The notes under the pieces were generated by a model. It worked only from the letters and a program-made list of their open reading frames with translations, was not told the DNA's origin and made no database searches. From positions 11,469 to 44,286 of the forward strand of contig NZ_FOQE01000020.1 in assembly GCF_900113675.1 (NCBI RefSeq): 32,818 bases of DNA, written 5' to 3'. Below are positions 16,050 to 23,295 of this stretch, piece by piece; position 1 is the stretch's first letter, and every line of letters begins with the position of its first letter. The stretch is from Pisciglobus halotolerans (GTDB lineage: Bacteria; Bacillota; Bacilli; Lactobacillales; Carnobacteriaceae). The translations under genes and the position numbers were made by a program.

Positions 16050-16194
16050 CTCCGCATCCTTTTTCTAGTTGAGCTGCGAAAGCCAGAGTCTTTGCAAAAA
16101 AGATAAGTTGTTTTGATGTGCGCTCCGCTGCTCTCTTCAACAACTTCCTGTTTTTGCTGTGACTCTTTCGGGCTTTCTCCGCATCCTTTTTCTA
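16050..16194 (-). repeat. Structured intergenic segment bounded by 18-bp direct repeats
   Basis: The 18-bp sequence CTCCGCATCCTTTTTCTA occurs at 16050-16067 and again at 16177-16194. Between them, read leftwards, AAGTTGTT and AACAACTT form a perfect 8-bp inverted pair about 27 bases apart. GAAAGCC and GGCTTTC form an outer pair, and GCGGAG recurs three times. The nested arrangement suggests a folded RNA in the long leader of the oxidoreductase operon, or a repeat element. Function unknown. Confidence 0.6.
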
Positions 16195-16196
16195 TA

Positions 16197-16248
16197 AAAA
16201 AAGAATTAAGTTTCTTCTCAGGGAAGGTGGACTCAATTCTTTTTGTGT
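16197..16248 (-). terminator. Intrinsic terminator after yabA
   Basis: AAAAAGAATTAAGT pairs with ACTCAATTCTTTTT (to 16244) with one mismatch. It ends the tmk-to-yabA unit and separates it from the oxidoreductase operon. Confidence 0.8.
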
Positions 16249-16252
16249 TTGT

Positions 16253-16597
16253 TTAACGTCTTTCTCCATAGATGACATCTAAACAAAAAGCGCAGGATTC
16301 GTCATTGACACGTCTAGATCCGTAAAACACGTTGCATACGTGAAAACCTTCCTCATATATTTTTTCGAGGTTTAAGCGTGATTTGGACATTTCTGTGCCA
16401 ATGCCGTCTTTGCTGATTTCTTTTTGTTTTTCCAAGTCGCTTAAACGGTCTCTTAAGTGTTGATTCTCTATTCGAAGAGTGGCGTTTTCCTCAACCAAAG
16501 CTTCTACTTCATTTTTCACTTCTGAGATCCGTCCCAGCGTCGCATTGGTATCATTTTCTAATTGAATAAATGTGTCATACAAAGCTTTCTTGTCCAT
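16253..16597 (-). CDS. yabA: Replication initiation control protein YabA
   Basis: The 114-residue regulator tethers DnaA to the sliding clamp and limits initiation. An N-terminal coiled coil (about residues 1-60, leucine-rich with [20 protein letters not shown]) leads to a C-terminal zinc site, FHVCNVFYG and [10 protein letters not shown] (HxC...CxxC). ATG 16597 is chosen because homologues begin with MDKKxLYD; a GTG four codons upstream is possible. In Bacillus and many Lactobacillales a PSP1-domain gene (ricT/yaaT) separates holB and yabA; here only about 60 bp lie between them. Confidence 0.92.
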   Translation of the reverse strand: MDKKALYDTFIQLENDTNATLGRISEVKNEVEALVEENATLRIENQHLRDRLSDLEKQKEISKDGIGTEMSKSRLNLEKIYEEGFHVCNVFYGSRRVNDESCAFCLDVIYGERR

Positions 16598-16659
16598 TTT
16601 TTCACCCACTCTTACCTTGATCTCCTTTCAAACATAGCAATGCTCTACTCTGAGCTTGT

Positions 16660-17673
16660 TTAAGTCAAGCTGCTAAGCGGCTTGGACAACTTTTGCATTA
16701 AACGAATGGCTAGCTGTTCAAAAACGCCTTGTGCATTCACATTGCTTTCGAGTTTTTTTTGGCTGAGCAGGATCTCCTCTATCGCCTCAGTCAACTGTTT
16801 TGAACTTTTTTGTGCAATAAACTGGCGAAGTTCTTGCTCATAGCGAGGAAAAGCCAGTTCATCAGCCTGTTGTCCATAAAAAAGCTTTAAAGCATCACGA
16901 TACAACAATAACAGCAATGACAGAGCCAACTTGTACTGCTCTCGTTCTTTAAAATACTGTAGCAAATCAGTCTGTACAAAAATAAAGGCTTCATCATCTT
17001 GTTTCGTTAACCACTTGAACCATTTCCAAATCAATTCGCGTTGGATAGCGAATGTTTCATCTTCACTTAAAGCAGCTGCTTTTTCTATATCATTTGTAAG
17101 ATGTACCAGCAATGCAGCTTGGTTTTGGGAAATGCCTTTGTCCTCCAGCTCTTGTATCAAGATGGGTTTAGGCAGCGGTGAAAAATGGACCAGCTGACAT
17201 CTAGACAAAATCGTCGGCAACAGTCTTTGTTTAGCTGTGGTCAACAGAAAAGCTGTCACTTTACCATCCGGCTCTTCTAAAAACTTCAACAAACTGTTGG
17301 CTGCACCTGCTGTCATTTTTTCTGCATCTTCAATAATAAATATTTTCTGGTCACTTTCGACACCGCTTTTGACGAACTCTGCTTTTAGATCTCTTACTTG
17401 CTCGACTTTGATCGACAAACCATCTGGTGCTACTTCCATCACATCTGGATGCTGATGTTCAAAGACGCGCACACAATTCACACATTTTCTACAAGCTTTT
17501 CCGTCTTGTTTGTTTACACACAAAAGGGAAGCAGCCAGCCATAGCGCAATTTCTTTTTTCCCTGTTCCTCTTGCGCCTTCAAATAAGTAAGCATGAGCCA
17601 ACTTATGCTGTTCAAGGATATGTTGAAATTGTTTTAACAATCGCGGCTGTAAACGTTCAATTTTTTCGTTCAT
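16660..17673 (-). CDS. holB: DNA polymerase III delta' subunit
   Basis: The 337-residue clamp-loader subunit begins with HKLAHAYLFEGARGTGKKEIA, a P-loop in which the usual lysine/serine pair is altered, as is common in delta'. It carries a four-cysteine zinc module (CVNKQDGKACRKCVNC) and the SRC motif (ILSRCQLVHF). ATG 17673 is favoured over the GTG at 17700, since homologues begin near MNEKI and AAGG lies about 12 bases upstream. Transcribed with darA and tmk. Confidence 0.93.
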   Translation of the reverse strand: MNEKIERLQPRLLKQFQHILEQHKLAHAYLFEGARGTGKKEIALWLAASLLCVNKQDGKACRKCVNCVRVFEHQHPDVMEVAPDGLSIKVEQVRDLKAEFVKSGVESDQKIFIIEDAEKMTAGAANSLLKFLEEPDGKVTAFLLTTAKQRLLPTILSRCQLVHFSPLPKPILIQELEDKGISQNQAALLVHLTNDIEKAAALSEDETFAIQRELIWKWFKWLTKQDDEAFIFVQTDLLQYFKEREQYKLALSLLLLLYRDALKLFYGQQADELAFPRYEQELRQFIAQKSSKQLTEAIEEILLSQKKLESNVNAQGVFEQLAIRLMQKLSKPLSSLT

Positions 17674-17770
17674 TTTTCTCACAACCTTATCGCATAGCAC
17701 TCATTTAGCAAATAGATTTGCAAACTAGTAGTTTCCTTGTCTGATAACTTCTGCTTTACGATCAGCTATT

Positions 17771-18100
17771 TTAAAACTTTTGGAATTGATCTACTGGACA
17801 AACGAATACAGTAGCGCCTCCGACTTCCACTTCTACAGGATAAGGAAAGTTGGTTTCCATTGAAACGTCGTAGCTTGATGGCGGCATCATATATTGTTCT
17901 CTTGAAGAACAATTTTCACGAATGATATCTAAAACTTCATCTACCCTTTCCTCTTCTATTCCAATAATAAAAGTTGTATTTCCAGCTTTTAAAAAGCCGC
18001 CAGTAGTAGACAGTTTTGTAGCGCGTATGCCATTTTCGATAAATTCGTTTGATAAGCGGTTTCCATCTTTATCTTGAACAATAGCTAAGACCAGTTTCAT
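17771..18100 (-). CDS. darA: Cyclic di-AMP receptor DarA/PstA (PII-like, YaaQ)
   Basis: The 109-residue protein is PII-like. It opens MKLVLAIVQDKDGNRLSNEF, with the variable TTGGFLKAGNTTFIIGIEE segment that makes up the nucleotide-binding surface, and ends VCPVDQFQKF. Homologues are trimeric cyclic di-AMP binding proteins whose downstream partners are unresolved. ATG 18100 lies after GAAAGGGTG and is preferred to the GTG at 18109. The gene sits in its conserved place between tmk and holB. Confidence 0.92.
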   Translation of the reverse strand: MKLVLAIVQDKDGNRLSNEFIENGIRATKLSTTGGFLKAGNTTFIIGIEEERVDEVLDIIRENCSSREQYMMPPSSYDVSMETNFPYPVEVEVGGATVFVCPVDQFQKF

Positions 18101-18125
18101 AATGAGCACCCTTTCTTTTTCTATT

Positions 18126-18758
18126 TCAGTTACATTGCTTCATAATAACGGTATAACATTCTTGTACTACTTTTTCCAATGTTTGACTTGCATCAATAGC
18201 AACGATCCGTTCCGGGTTTTCCTTTAACAGCAGTAAATACGCGTCACGGACTTTTTCATGAAAAGCCAGTTCTTCCTGATCCAACCGATCATATTGTCTG
18301 TCGGCTTTGCCTTTTTGGATCCTTGCTAATCCTTCTTTGGCTTCAATATCTAAGTAAAGCGTTAAGTCAGGCGACATATTTTCCGTAGCAAATGCATTGA
18401 TCGCTGCGACTTCTTTCATGCCGACCCCTCGAGCCCAGCCTTGATACGCTAAAGAACTGTCTACAAAACGATCGCTAATAACGATTTGACCTTGTTCTAA
18501 TGCAGGAATCACTTTTTCTACCAAATGCTGTCTTCTTCCAGCTGCATATAACAACGCTTCTGTACGTTCGTCCATTTCTGTATGTTCTGGATCCAAAATG
18601 AGCTCCCGTATTTTTTCAGCAATGCGACTGCCGCCAGGTTCTCTCGTAGCCATAACTTCTTGTTGAAGTGCTGCCGATAATTTTGGGACAAGCGCTTGAA
18701 TGACACTCGTTTTCCCTGCTCCATCAGGCCCTTCGATCGTAATAAAACATCCTTTCAA
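18126..18758 (-). CDS. tmk: Thymidylate kinase
   Basis: The 210-residue enzyme phosphorylates dTMP to dTDP. Walker A is IEGPDGAGKTS at residues 8-18, the DR motif is in ISDRFVDSSLAYQG and the lid region follows about residue 140. It begins with TTG at 18758: AAGGAG lies seven bases upstream and no better start exists. Its promoter is at 18791-18819, so the tmk-darA-holB-yabA unit is transcribed independently of recR. Confidence 0.96.
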   Translation of the reverse strand: MKGCFITIEGPDGAGKTSVIQALVPKLSAALQQEVMATREPGGSRIAEKIRELILDPEHTEMDERTEALLYAAGRRQHLVEKVIPALEQGQIVISDRFVDSSLAYQGWARGVGMKEVAAINAFATENMSPDLTLYLDIEAKEGLARIQKGKADRQYDRLDQEELAFHEKVRDAYLLLLKENPERIVAIDASQTLEKVVQECYTVIMKQCN

Positions 18759-18790
18759 AGCAAAAACTCCTTAACTGTATTCTTGTTTCT

Positions 18791-18819
18791 ATTATACTGT
18801 ATCCTGCCCATTCAGTCTA
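18791..18819 (-). promoter_or_regulatory. Promoter of the tmk operon
   Basis: Reading leftwards, TAGACT (18819-18814), a 17-base spacer and TATAAT (18796-18791), about 35 bases before the TTG start. Confidence 0.65.
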
Positions 18820-18992
18820 ATAGGATTTGAAAATCATCATCGGATTCTTTTCTTCAGACCCATCGCTTCGCTTTACTAACTGCATAACACAGCAATCTGA
18901 TCTGCTGTGACGCTGCTTTTACATGTAACGAACTCTTAAGCGGTCAAAAAGTTAATCCTCTTGTTCCTCTTTTGGACTAAATGTAAATCTTT
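18820..18992. other. Non-coding flank between the tmk promoter and MITE copy C
   Basis: No gene or convincing signal is seen. The rest of the 627-bp recR-tmk gap is MITE copy C (18993-19280) and about 105 bp of unremarkable sequence next to the recR stop. Confidence 0.5.
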
Positions 18993-19280
18993 GGTTCTAC
19001 AATATTTAACGTTGGTTTGTAAAAAATCAATTTTTTTAATGCTAAACTCGTTAGAATCCTATTTCTAGAAATTTCAGGAGGCGCATAGGGCCTACTGATA
19101 GCCATGAAAAAAGATGCAATGTGAATCACTTAGTGTTAGGCTTTAGCCGTTACACGAAGTTTGAAGCTTGCAAGCATTGAGACGCGATTTTCGGCTAAAT
19201 GCGTTCTCATGGCTTTCCATCAGTAGCCCATCGACCGGAGGAAATTTCTTTATCAACGTTAAGTTAAAAGAGGAAGAACC
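18993..19280 (-). mobile_element. MITE-like palindromic element, copy C (288-bp long form)
   Basis: The same terminal inverted repeats as the short copies (GGTTCTACAATATTTAACG at one end, AAGAGGAAGAACC at the other) enclose about 150 extra bases. A perfect 8-bp duplication, AAATCTTT, flanks it (18985-18992 and 19281-19288). Three further nested stems lie inside. GGGCCTACTGATAGCCATGA (19088) faces a matching arm at 19207-19229. TTTAGCCG (19142) faces CGGCTAAA (19192). The self-complementary GCTTGCAAGC lies in the centre. No coding potential. Confidence 0.9.
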
Positions 19281-19385
19281 AAATCTTTCAGTTGTACAAC
19301 AAAAGGACAGTGAATAGAGTTCCGCAACTCCTCCATTCTCTGTCCCATATTTTTTACTGTCTTATTTAGGTTCTCTCTTTGACAA

Positions 19386-19982
19386 TTAAATTTCTCGTCT
19401 GCCTTCGACGGCTTTGAGCAAAGTGATTTCATCCGCATACTCAATGTCGCTGCCGACAGAAAGTCCGTGAGCCAAACGAGTCACTTTGATACCGGCCGGC
19501 CTGATCAAACGGGATAAATACGTTGCCGTCGCTTCTCCTTCAGCTGATGCATTCGTCGCCAAGATAACTTCTTGCACTTCTTCCGATTGCAGCCGCTTCA
19601 GTAAAGAAGGAATATTGATGTCTTCTGGTCCTGTGCCTTCGATCGGTGACAAAATTCCATGCAGCACATGATACAACCCATGATATTCTCTGACCCTTTC
19701 TAGAGCCATCACATCCTTGACATCTTCTACAACTAAAATCGTGCTGCGATCACGATCCTTATCTCGACAAATATCACACGGATCGCTTTCAGTGATATTT
19801 CCGCAAATGGAACAATAATGCAAATCGCGCTTTGCGCTGATCAAGGATTTGGCAAAGTCGGTCACGTCCTCTTCATCCATATCAATGGTGAAGAAAGCTA
19901 AACGTGCAGCTGTCTTGGCTCCAATCCCCGGCAATTTCATATAGCTATCCATTAATTTAGATATTGGTTCAGGGTATTGCAT
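19386..19982 (-). CDS. recR: Recombination mediator RecR
   Basis: The 198-residue protein acts with RecF/RecO in loading RecA at gaps. It has the N-terminal helix-hairpin-helix ([16 protein letters not shown]), a four-cysteine zinc finger ([16 protein letters not shown]), a Toprim domain ([14 protein letters not shown]) and the C-terminal [17 protein letters not shown] stretch. Length equals the family norm. A terminator at 20034-20077 separates it from ebfC, so part of its expression may come from its own promoter, which I could not place. Confidence 0.97.
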   Translation of the reverse strand: MQYPEPISKLMDSYMKLPGIGAKTAARLAFFTIDMDEEDVTDFAKSLISAKRDLHYCSICGNITESDPCDICRDKDRDRSTILVVEDVKDVMALERVREYHGLYHVLHGILSPIEGTGPEDINIPSLLKRLQSEEVQEVILATNASAEGEATATYLSRLIRPAGIKVTRLAHGLSVGSDIEYADEITLLKAVEGRREI

Positions 19983-20033
19983 GTCATTTTCCTTTCTTGA
20001 GTGACAGAATGCTTTTCACGTACTTTTTTCTTT

Positions 20034-20077
20034 AAAAAAATGAGATCCTGCAGCAGCATCTCATTTTCACTCTTTAT
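20034..20077 (-). terminator. Intrinsic terminator between ebfC and recR
   Basis: Read leftwards, AAAATGAGAT pairs with ATCTCATTTT around an 11-12-base GC-containing loop, followed by a T run at 20040-20034. Confidence 0.8.
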
Positions 20078-20198
20078 TCGTAGTTTGTTTTAGCAAAACC
20101 TTCTTCTTCGCTTGAATGATCTGATCCAGATTTCTAGGCGAAGAAAAAAATTTGCTTACAGTGAATAGTTTTCTCCTGAGTCTTAAAAAGTGCTGCTT

Positions 20199-20516
20199 TT
20201 ATAAACCAGGAATATTTAATCCATTTGTATATTTTCCCATCACTTTTTCTGATTCAGCTTCAACTTTTGCTAAAGCATCATTTGTTGCTAGTAAAATCAG
20301 GTCTTCCAGTATGCCGCTGTCTTCCGGATCCATTACTTCTGGTTTGATTGCAACGGCGGTCATTTTTTTATCACCGGTAAAGGTTACAGTCACCAAGTCA
20401 CCATTAGCCGTACCTGTAAATTCTTTAGCATTTAGTTCTTGTTGTGCTTGTTCCATTTCTTTTTGCATTTTTTGTACTTTTTTCATCATACCTTGCATAT
20501 TACCCATTCCACGCAT
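20199..20516 (-). CDS. ebfC: Nucleoid-associated protein EbfC/YbaB
   Basis: The 105-residue protein has the family opening MRGMGNMQGMMKKVQKMQKE, an N-terminal helix. A strand region (VTVTFTGDKKMTAVAIKPEV) and a C-terminal helix (LATNDALAKVEAESEKVMGK) follow. Homologues are dimers that bind DNA. It lies 54 bp after dnaX in the conserved dnaX-ebfC-recR order, but a terminator follows. Confidence 0.94.
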   Translation of the reverse strand: MRGMGNMQGMMKKVQKMQKEMEQAQQELNAKEFTGTANGDLVTVTFTGDKKMTAVAIKPEVMDPEDSGILEDLILLATNDALAKVEAESEKVMGKYTNGLNIPGL

Positions 20517-20570
20517 GTATATCTTCCTCTCTCATTTTAAATGTTCCATTTTTTTGCTAAACCATGATTC

Positions 20571-22406
20571 TTAATCATTTTGTACTTCAACGATCTCTTT
20601 GCCAAATAGCTGAACCGCTTCTGTTACGATTGGATCTTCTTTCTGTTCCTCACCGGCTTCATCCACTGGGATCAGTTGGTTCAAACTCTCCCATCCTGCA
20701 TCCGGTTCTGCTGACTCCAGCTGGGACGCGTTTGAAGAAGACGCTGTTTTTTGTGCTTCCTTAGGATGATCAGTTGATTCAGCTTTTGTTCTGGATTGGA
20801 TCTCTTCCTTATGGTGCTTTAAATAGTCGCTCCTGATCATTGGCCATTGCTCAGCCGTAACCGTGATCATTTGAGGTGCATAGCCGATCAGCCGATTCAA
20901 ATAACTGCCGATGGCTTGGACAAGGTTTTCGTCTGAAGCAGCTTTTTGACATAAAATATCATAATCAAAAGAAACGATCAAGCCTTCTGGACTAGCTGCG
21001 ACAGGTGTGGAAGCTTTCATGACAGCCCGCTGTGTCACAGAAAGCATATCTAGCAAATCTGGCCATACATCACGCAACTGCAGCAAGTTTTGTTTGGTGG
21101 CTACACCCAGCACCTTGTAAATGGCTGACACATTTGGTTTAAATGCGCCATTTGCAGCTTTTTTAGGCGCTCTCTTCGCTGGTCTTGCGGCTGTTGTCTG
21201 CGACTGCTGTACACTAAGCGTCTGCAGTTGCTGTTTCAATGCCTGTAGTTCCGACTCTAGTTGCTGTACTTTTTGGCTGTCTGCAGCTTTTTCTTCAGTT
21301 GGAAGAGGTGAAGCAGTGTTTGCTTGCATTTGGGTTAATTTGACTGTTGCCACTTCCAAGTATACATCTGCATGGTTGGTCAGTTTCATTTCCCGCTGCG
21401 TTTCATTCAAAATCTTTATTGTTTCATACAAAGCTGTATTTGAGATCTCCTGGCTCATCGCAGTAAAGGTTTCATCAACGCGAGCCGTTTCCAAAATCTC
21501 AGATTTAGCTGGCGCTTGCTGATAGACCAACAGATCGCGGCTAAATAAAATCATATCTTCCACAAACCGTGCGGCATCTTTTCCTTCTGCCAATATCTCT
21601 TGCAATAAAGACAAGCCTTTTTCTGTGTCATGATGAAGAATAGCTGAAAAGTAATCAATCAGTTTTTCCTGTGTCAGACTTCCGGTTACACTTAATGCAT
21701 TTTCAACCGTCACTGTATCCTCACCATAAGAAATCGCCTGATCCAAAATACTCAATGCATCTCGCATCCCGCCTTCTGCTGCACGTGCAACGATCTGCAA
21801 AGATTCTGGTTCAAAACGAATCTCTTCTTGTTCCAAGATATAAGTCATCCGCGCAATGATCGCTTGAAGCGAAATACGCTTAAAATCAAAGCGCTGTGTC
21901 CGTGAAATGATTGTCAACGGAATTTTATGCGGCTCAGTCGTTGCGAGAATAAAGATAACATTTTGAGGAGGTTCTTCAAGTGTTTTTAACAACGCATTGA
22001 AAGCTCCCGTCGATAACATATGCACTTCATCAATGATGTAGACTTTATAATCTGCAACAGTTGGTGCATATTTAGCTTTATCACGAATATCGCGAATCTC
22101 TTCGACCCCATTATTGCTGGCCGCATCGATCTCAATGACATCATTCAACTGACCTTTAGTGATTGCACGACAAGTTTCACAAGTATTGCATGGCTCGCCA
22201 TCTTTCAAGTTAGGACAATTGATTGCTTTAGCAAATATTTTTGCTGCACTCGTTTTTCCGGTTCCCCTTGGTCCGGTAAAAAGATAAGCATGGCTTGTCT
22301 TTCCTTGAATCAAAGCATTCTTCAATGTTTGTGTAATGGCCTGCTGTCCTGCGATTTCATCAAAACGCTGCGGACGCCATACCCGATAAAGTGCTTGATA
22401 GCTCAT
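20571..22406 (-). CDS. dnaX: DNA polymerase III gamma/tau subunit
   Basis: The 611-residue clamp-loader ATPase begins MSYQALYRVWRPQRFDEIAG. It has Walker A GPRGTGKTS, a zinc module (CPNLKDGEPCNTCETC), Walker B IIDEVHM and the SRC-type IISRTQRF. A long C-terminal tau region with low-complexity linkers (about residues 370-430 and 545-590) should bind the polymerase. It is transcribed away from the SRP RNA gene. Confidence 0.96.
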   Translation of the reverse strand: MSYQALYRVWRPQRFDEIAGQQAITQTLKNALIQGKTSHAYLFTGPRGTGKTSAAKIFAKAINCPNLKDGEPCNTCETCRAITKGQLNDVIEIDAASNNGVEEIRDIRDKAKYAPTVADYKVYIIDEVHMLSTGAFNALLKTLEEPPQNVIFILATTEPHKIPLTIISRTQRFDFKRISLQAIIARMTYILEQEEIRFEPESLQIVARAAEGGMRDALSILDQAISYGEDTVTVENALSVTGSLTQEKLIDYFSAILHHDTEKGLSLLQEILAEGKDAARFVEDMILFSRDLLVYQQAPAKSEILETARVDETFTAMSQEISNTALYETIKILNETQREMKLTNHADVYLEVATVKLTQMQANTASPLPTEEKAADSQKVQQLESELQALKQQLQTLSVQQSQTTAARPAKRAPKKAANGAFKPNVSAIYKVLGVATKQNLLQLRDVWPDLLDMLSVTQRAVMKASTPVAASPEGLIVSFDYDILCQKAASDENLVQAIGSYLNRLIGYAPQMITVTAEQWPMIRSDYLKHHKEEIQSRTKAESTDHPKEAQKTASSSNASQLESAEPDAGWESLNQLIPVDEAGEEQKEDPIVTEAVQLFGKEIVEVQND

Positions 22407-22503
22407 CTTGATTCTTCCTTTCTTGTCGCTTTGATCCTGCCTTTTATTATACGTTAAATTCCTTTAAATTTAAACCTGACTTCAAACGTTCTCGCATAAA
22501 AAT

Positions 22504-22640
22504 GGTTCTTCCTCTTTTAACGTTGGTAAAGAAATTTCCTACGGTCGATGGGCTACTGAAATTTCTATAAATAGGATTCTAACGAGCTTAGCATTAAAAA
22601 AATTGATTTTTTACAGACCAACGTTAAATAGTGTAGAACC
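22504..22640 (+). mobile_element. MITE-like palindromic element, copy D (short form)
   Basis: The 137-bp copy lies between the dnaX start and the SRP RNA gene. It has a perfect 8-bp target duplication, ATAAAAAT (22496-22503 and 22641-22648). The internal sequence matches copies A and B almost exactly. Confidence 0.92.
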
Positions 22641-22675
22641 ATAAAAATCAGTTGGCTTTCTTCTGCAAATGTCTC

Positions 22676-22712
22676 AAAAAAGCACCAGCCTTCTAAAAGG
22701 TTGGTGCTTTCT
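22676..22712 (-). terminator. Intrinsic terminator of the SRP RNA gene
   Basis: Read leftwards, AAAGCACCAACCTT pairs with AAGGCTGGTGCTTT (one G-T pair) around a short loop, then T residues. Confidence 0.88.
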
Positions 22713-22724
22713 AACGTTAACGTT

Positions 22725-22827
22725 TATTATGTACATACAACACATGATGGAGCATACTTAGTGCTGCTTCCTTCCAGACCTGACACGATTCATAAGTCCA
22801 CCATTGTTGTACGGCCTTGCGGCACTT
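22725..22827 (-). ncRNA. ffs: Signal recognition particle RNA (small bacterial type)
   Basis: On the minus strand the conserved helix 8 core GTCAGGTCTGGAAGGAAGCA is present, the Ffh-binding region. The flanks pair: GTACAACA near the 5' end with TGTTGTATGTAC near the 3' end, and GGTGGA with TCCATC. A -10 box TATAAT lies at 22836-22831, so the 5' end is near 22827; both ends are approximate. Position upstream of dnaX is common in Firmicutes. Confidence 0.92.
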
Positions 22828-22839
22828 ACTATTATAGCG

Positions 22840-23207
22840 CAGACCATGAAAAAAAGCCAGTCTTTTCCCGTTTTATTTGTAAAATCACACGCGATAATAG
22901 AGCATCACGCTTGTTAAACGACTTTATCTCACTATTTTTACCGCCATCATTTCTTTTGTGCATACTGTATTCAATATTTTTGCGCTCTGGGCTTTTTTTG
23001 TTTTATCTGATCATAAAGAATACAAAGGAAGAAGCAGTTTTTTATGATTTTAAGCGTGACTTAAAAATGTATTTAGACAGACAGAAAAGTCTTTTTATGA
23101 TACACTGGGTATGAATCTATGAAGGTAGTCTACGAAGCCCAGTCTCGTATTCTACACTTTTCTAAACGATGCTCATCATGAGCTCATTTTTGCCGAAAGA
23201 TTTCTAC
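22840..23207. other. Intergenic stretch between the SRP RNA promoter and mntH
   Basis: No gene supported. It contains the probable upstream part of the SRP RNA promoter and a 13-base palindrome GCTCATCATGAGC (23171-23183). A frame that stays open to 23114 has no ribosome binding site and runs through the SRP RNA gene. Confidence 0.5.
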
Positions 23208-23237
23208 TTGATCGTTTCTATCTAAACGAAATATTTT
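23208..23237 (+). promoter_or_regulatory. Possible promoter of mntH
   Basis: TTGATC (23208-23213), an 18-base spacer and TATTTT (23232-23237). Both hexamers are imperfect and no palindrome like the mntA operator overlaps them. Confidence 0.4.
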
Positions 23238-23295
23238 CGACAGATCATCTATTCACTAAAAAAATCATTATTTCATTTGAAAAAGGAGAGATTAT

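Noticed and set aside
15918-16106. Short plus-strand ORF upstream of the oxidoreductase
   Set aside because: No ribosome binding site; it overlaps the hairpin-rich leader and has no recognisable product.
18993-19280. Long MITE form as a complete insertion sequence
   Set aside because: At 288 bp it has no ORF that could encode a transposase.
19259-19444. Small minus-strand ORF between recR and tmk, considered as yaaL
   Set aside because: It overlaps the recR end and the MITE terminus and shows no resemblance to the YaaL/DUF2508 proteins usually found here.
21159-21166. Programmed frameshift site in dnaX (A6G on the coding strand)
   Set aside because: The run reads CCT AAA AAA GCT in frame, not the A AAA AAG phase of the known slippery site, and I see no Shine-Dalgarno-like stimulator or stable downstream stem.
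22701-23114. 137-codon plus-strand ORF
   Set aside because: It runs through the antisense of the SRP RNA gene and its promoter, has no ribosome binding site and gives a low-complexity, unlikely protein.
23171-23183. Palindrome GCTCATCATGAGC as a manganese operator for mntH
   Set aside because: It does not resemble the TTAG...CTAA palindrome of the mntA operator and lies upstream of the probable promoter.
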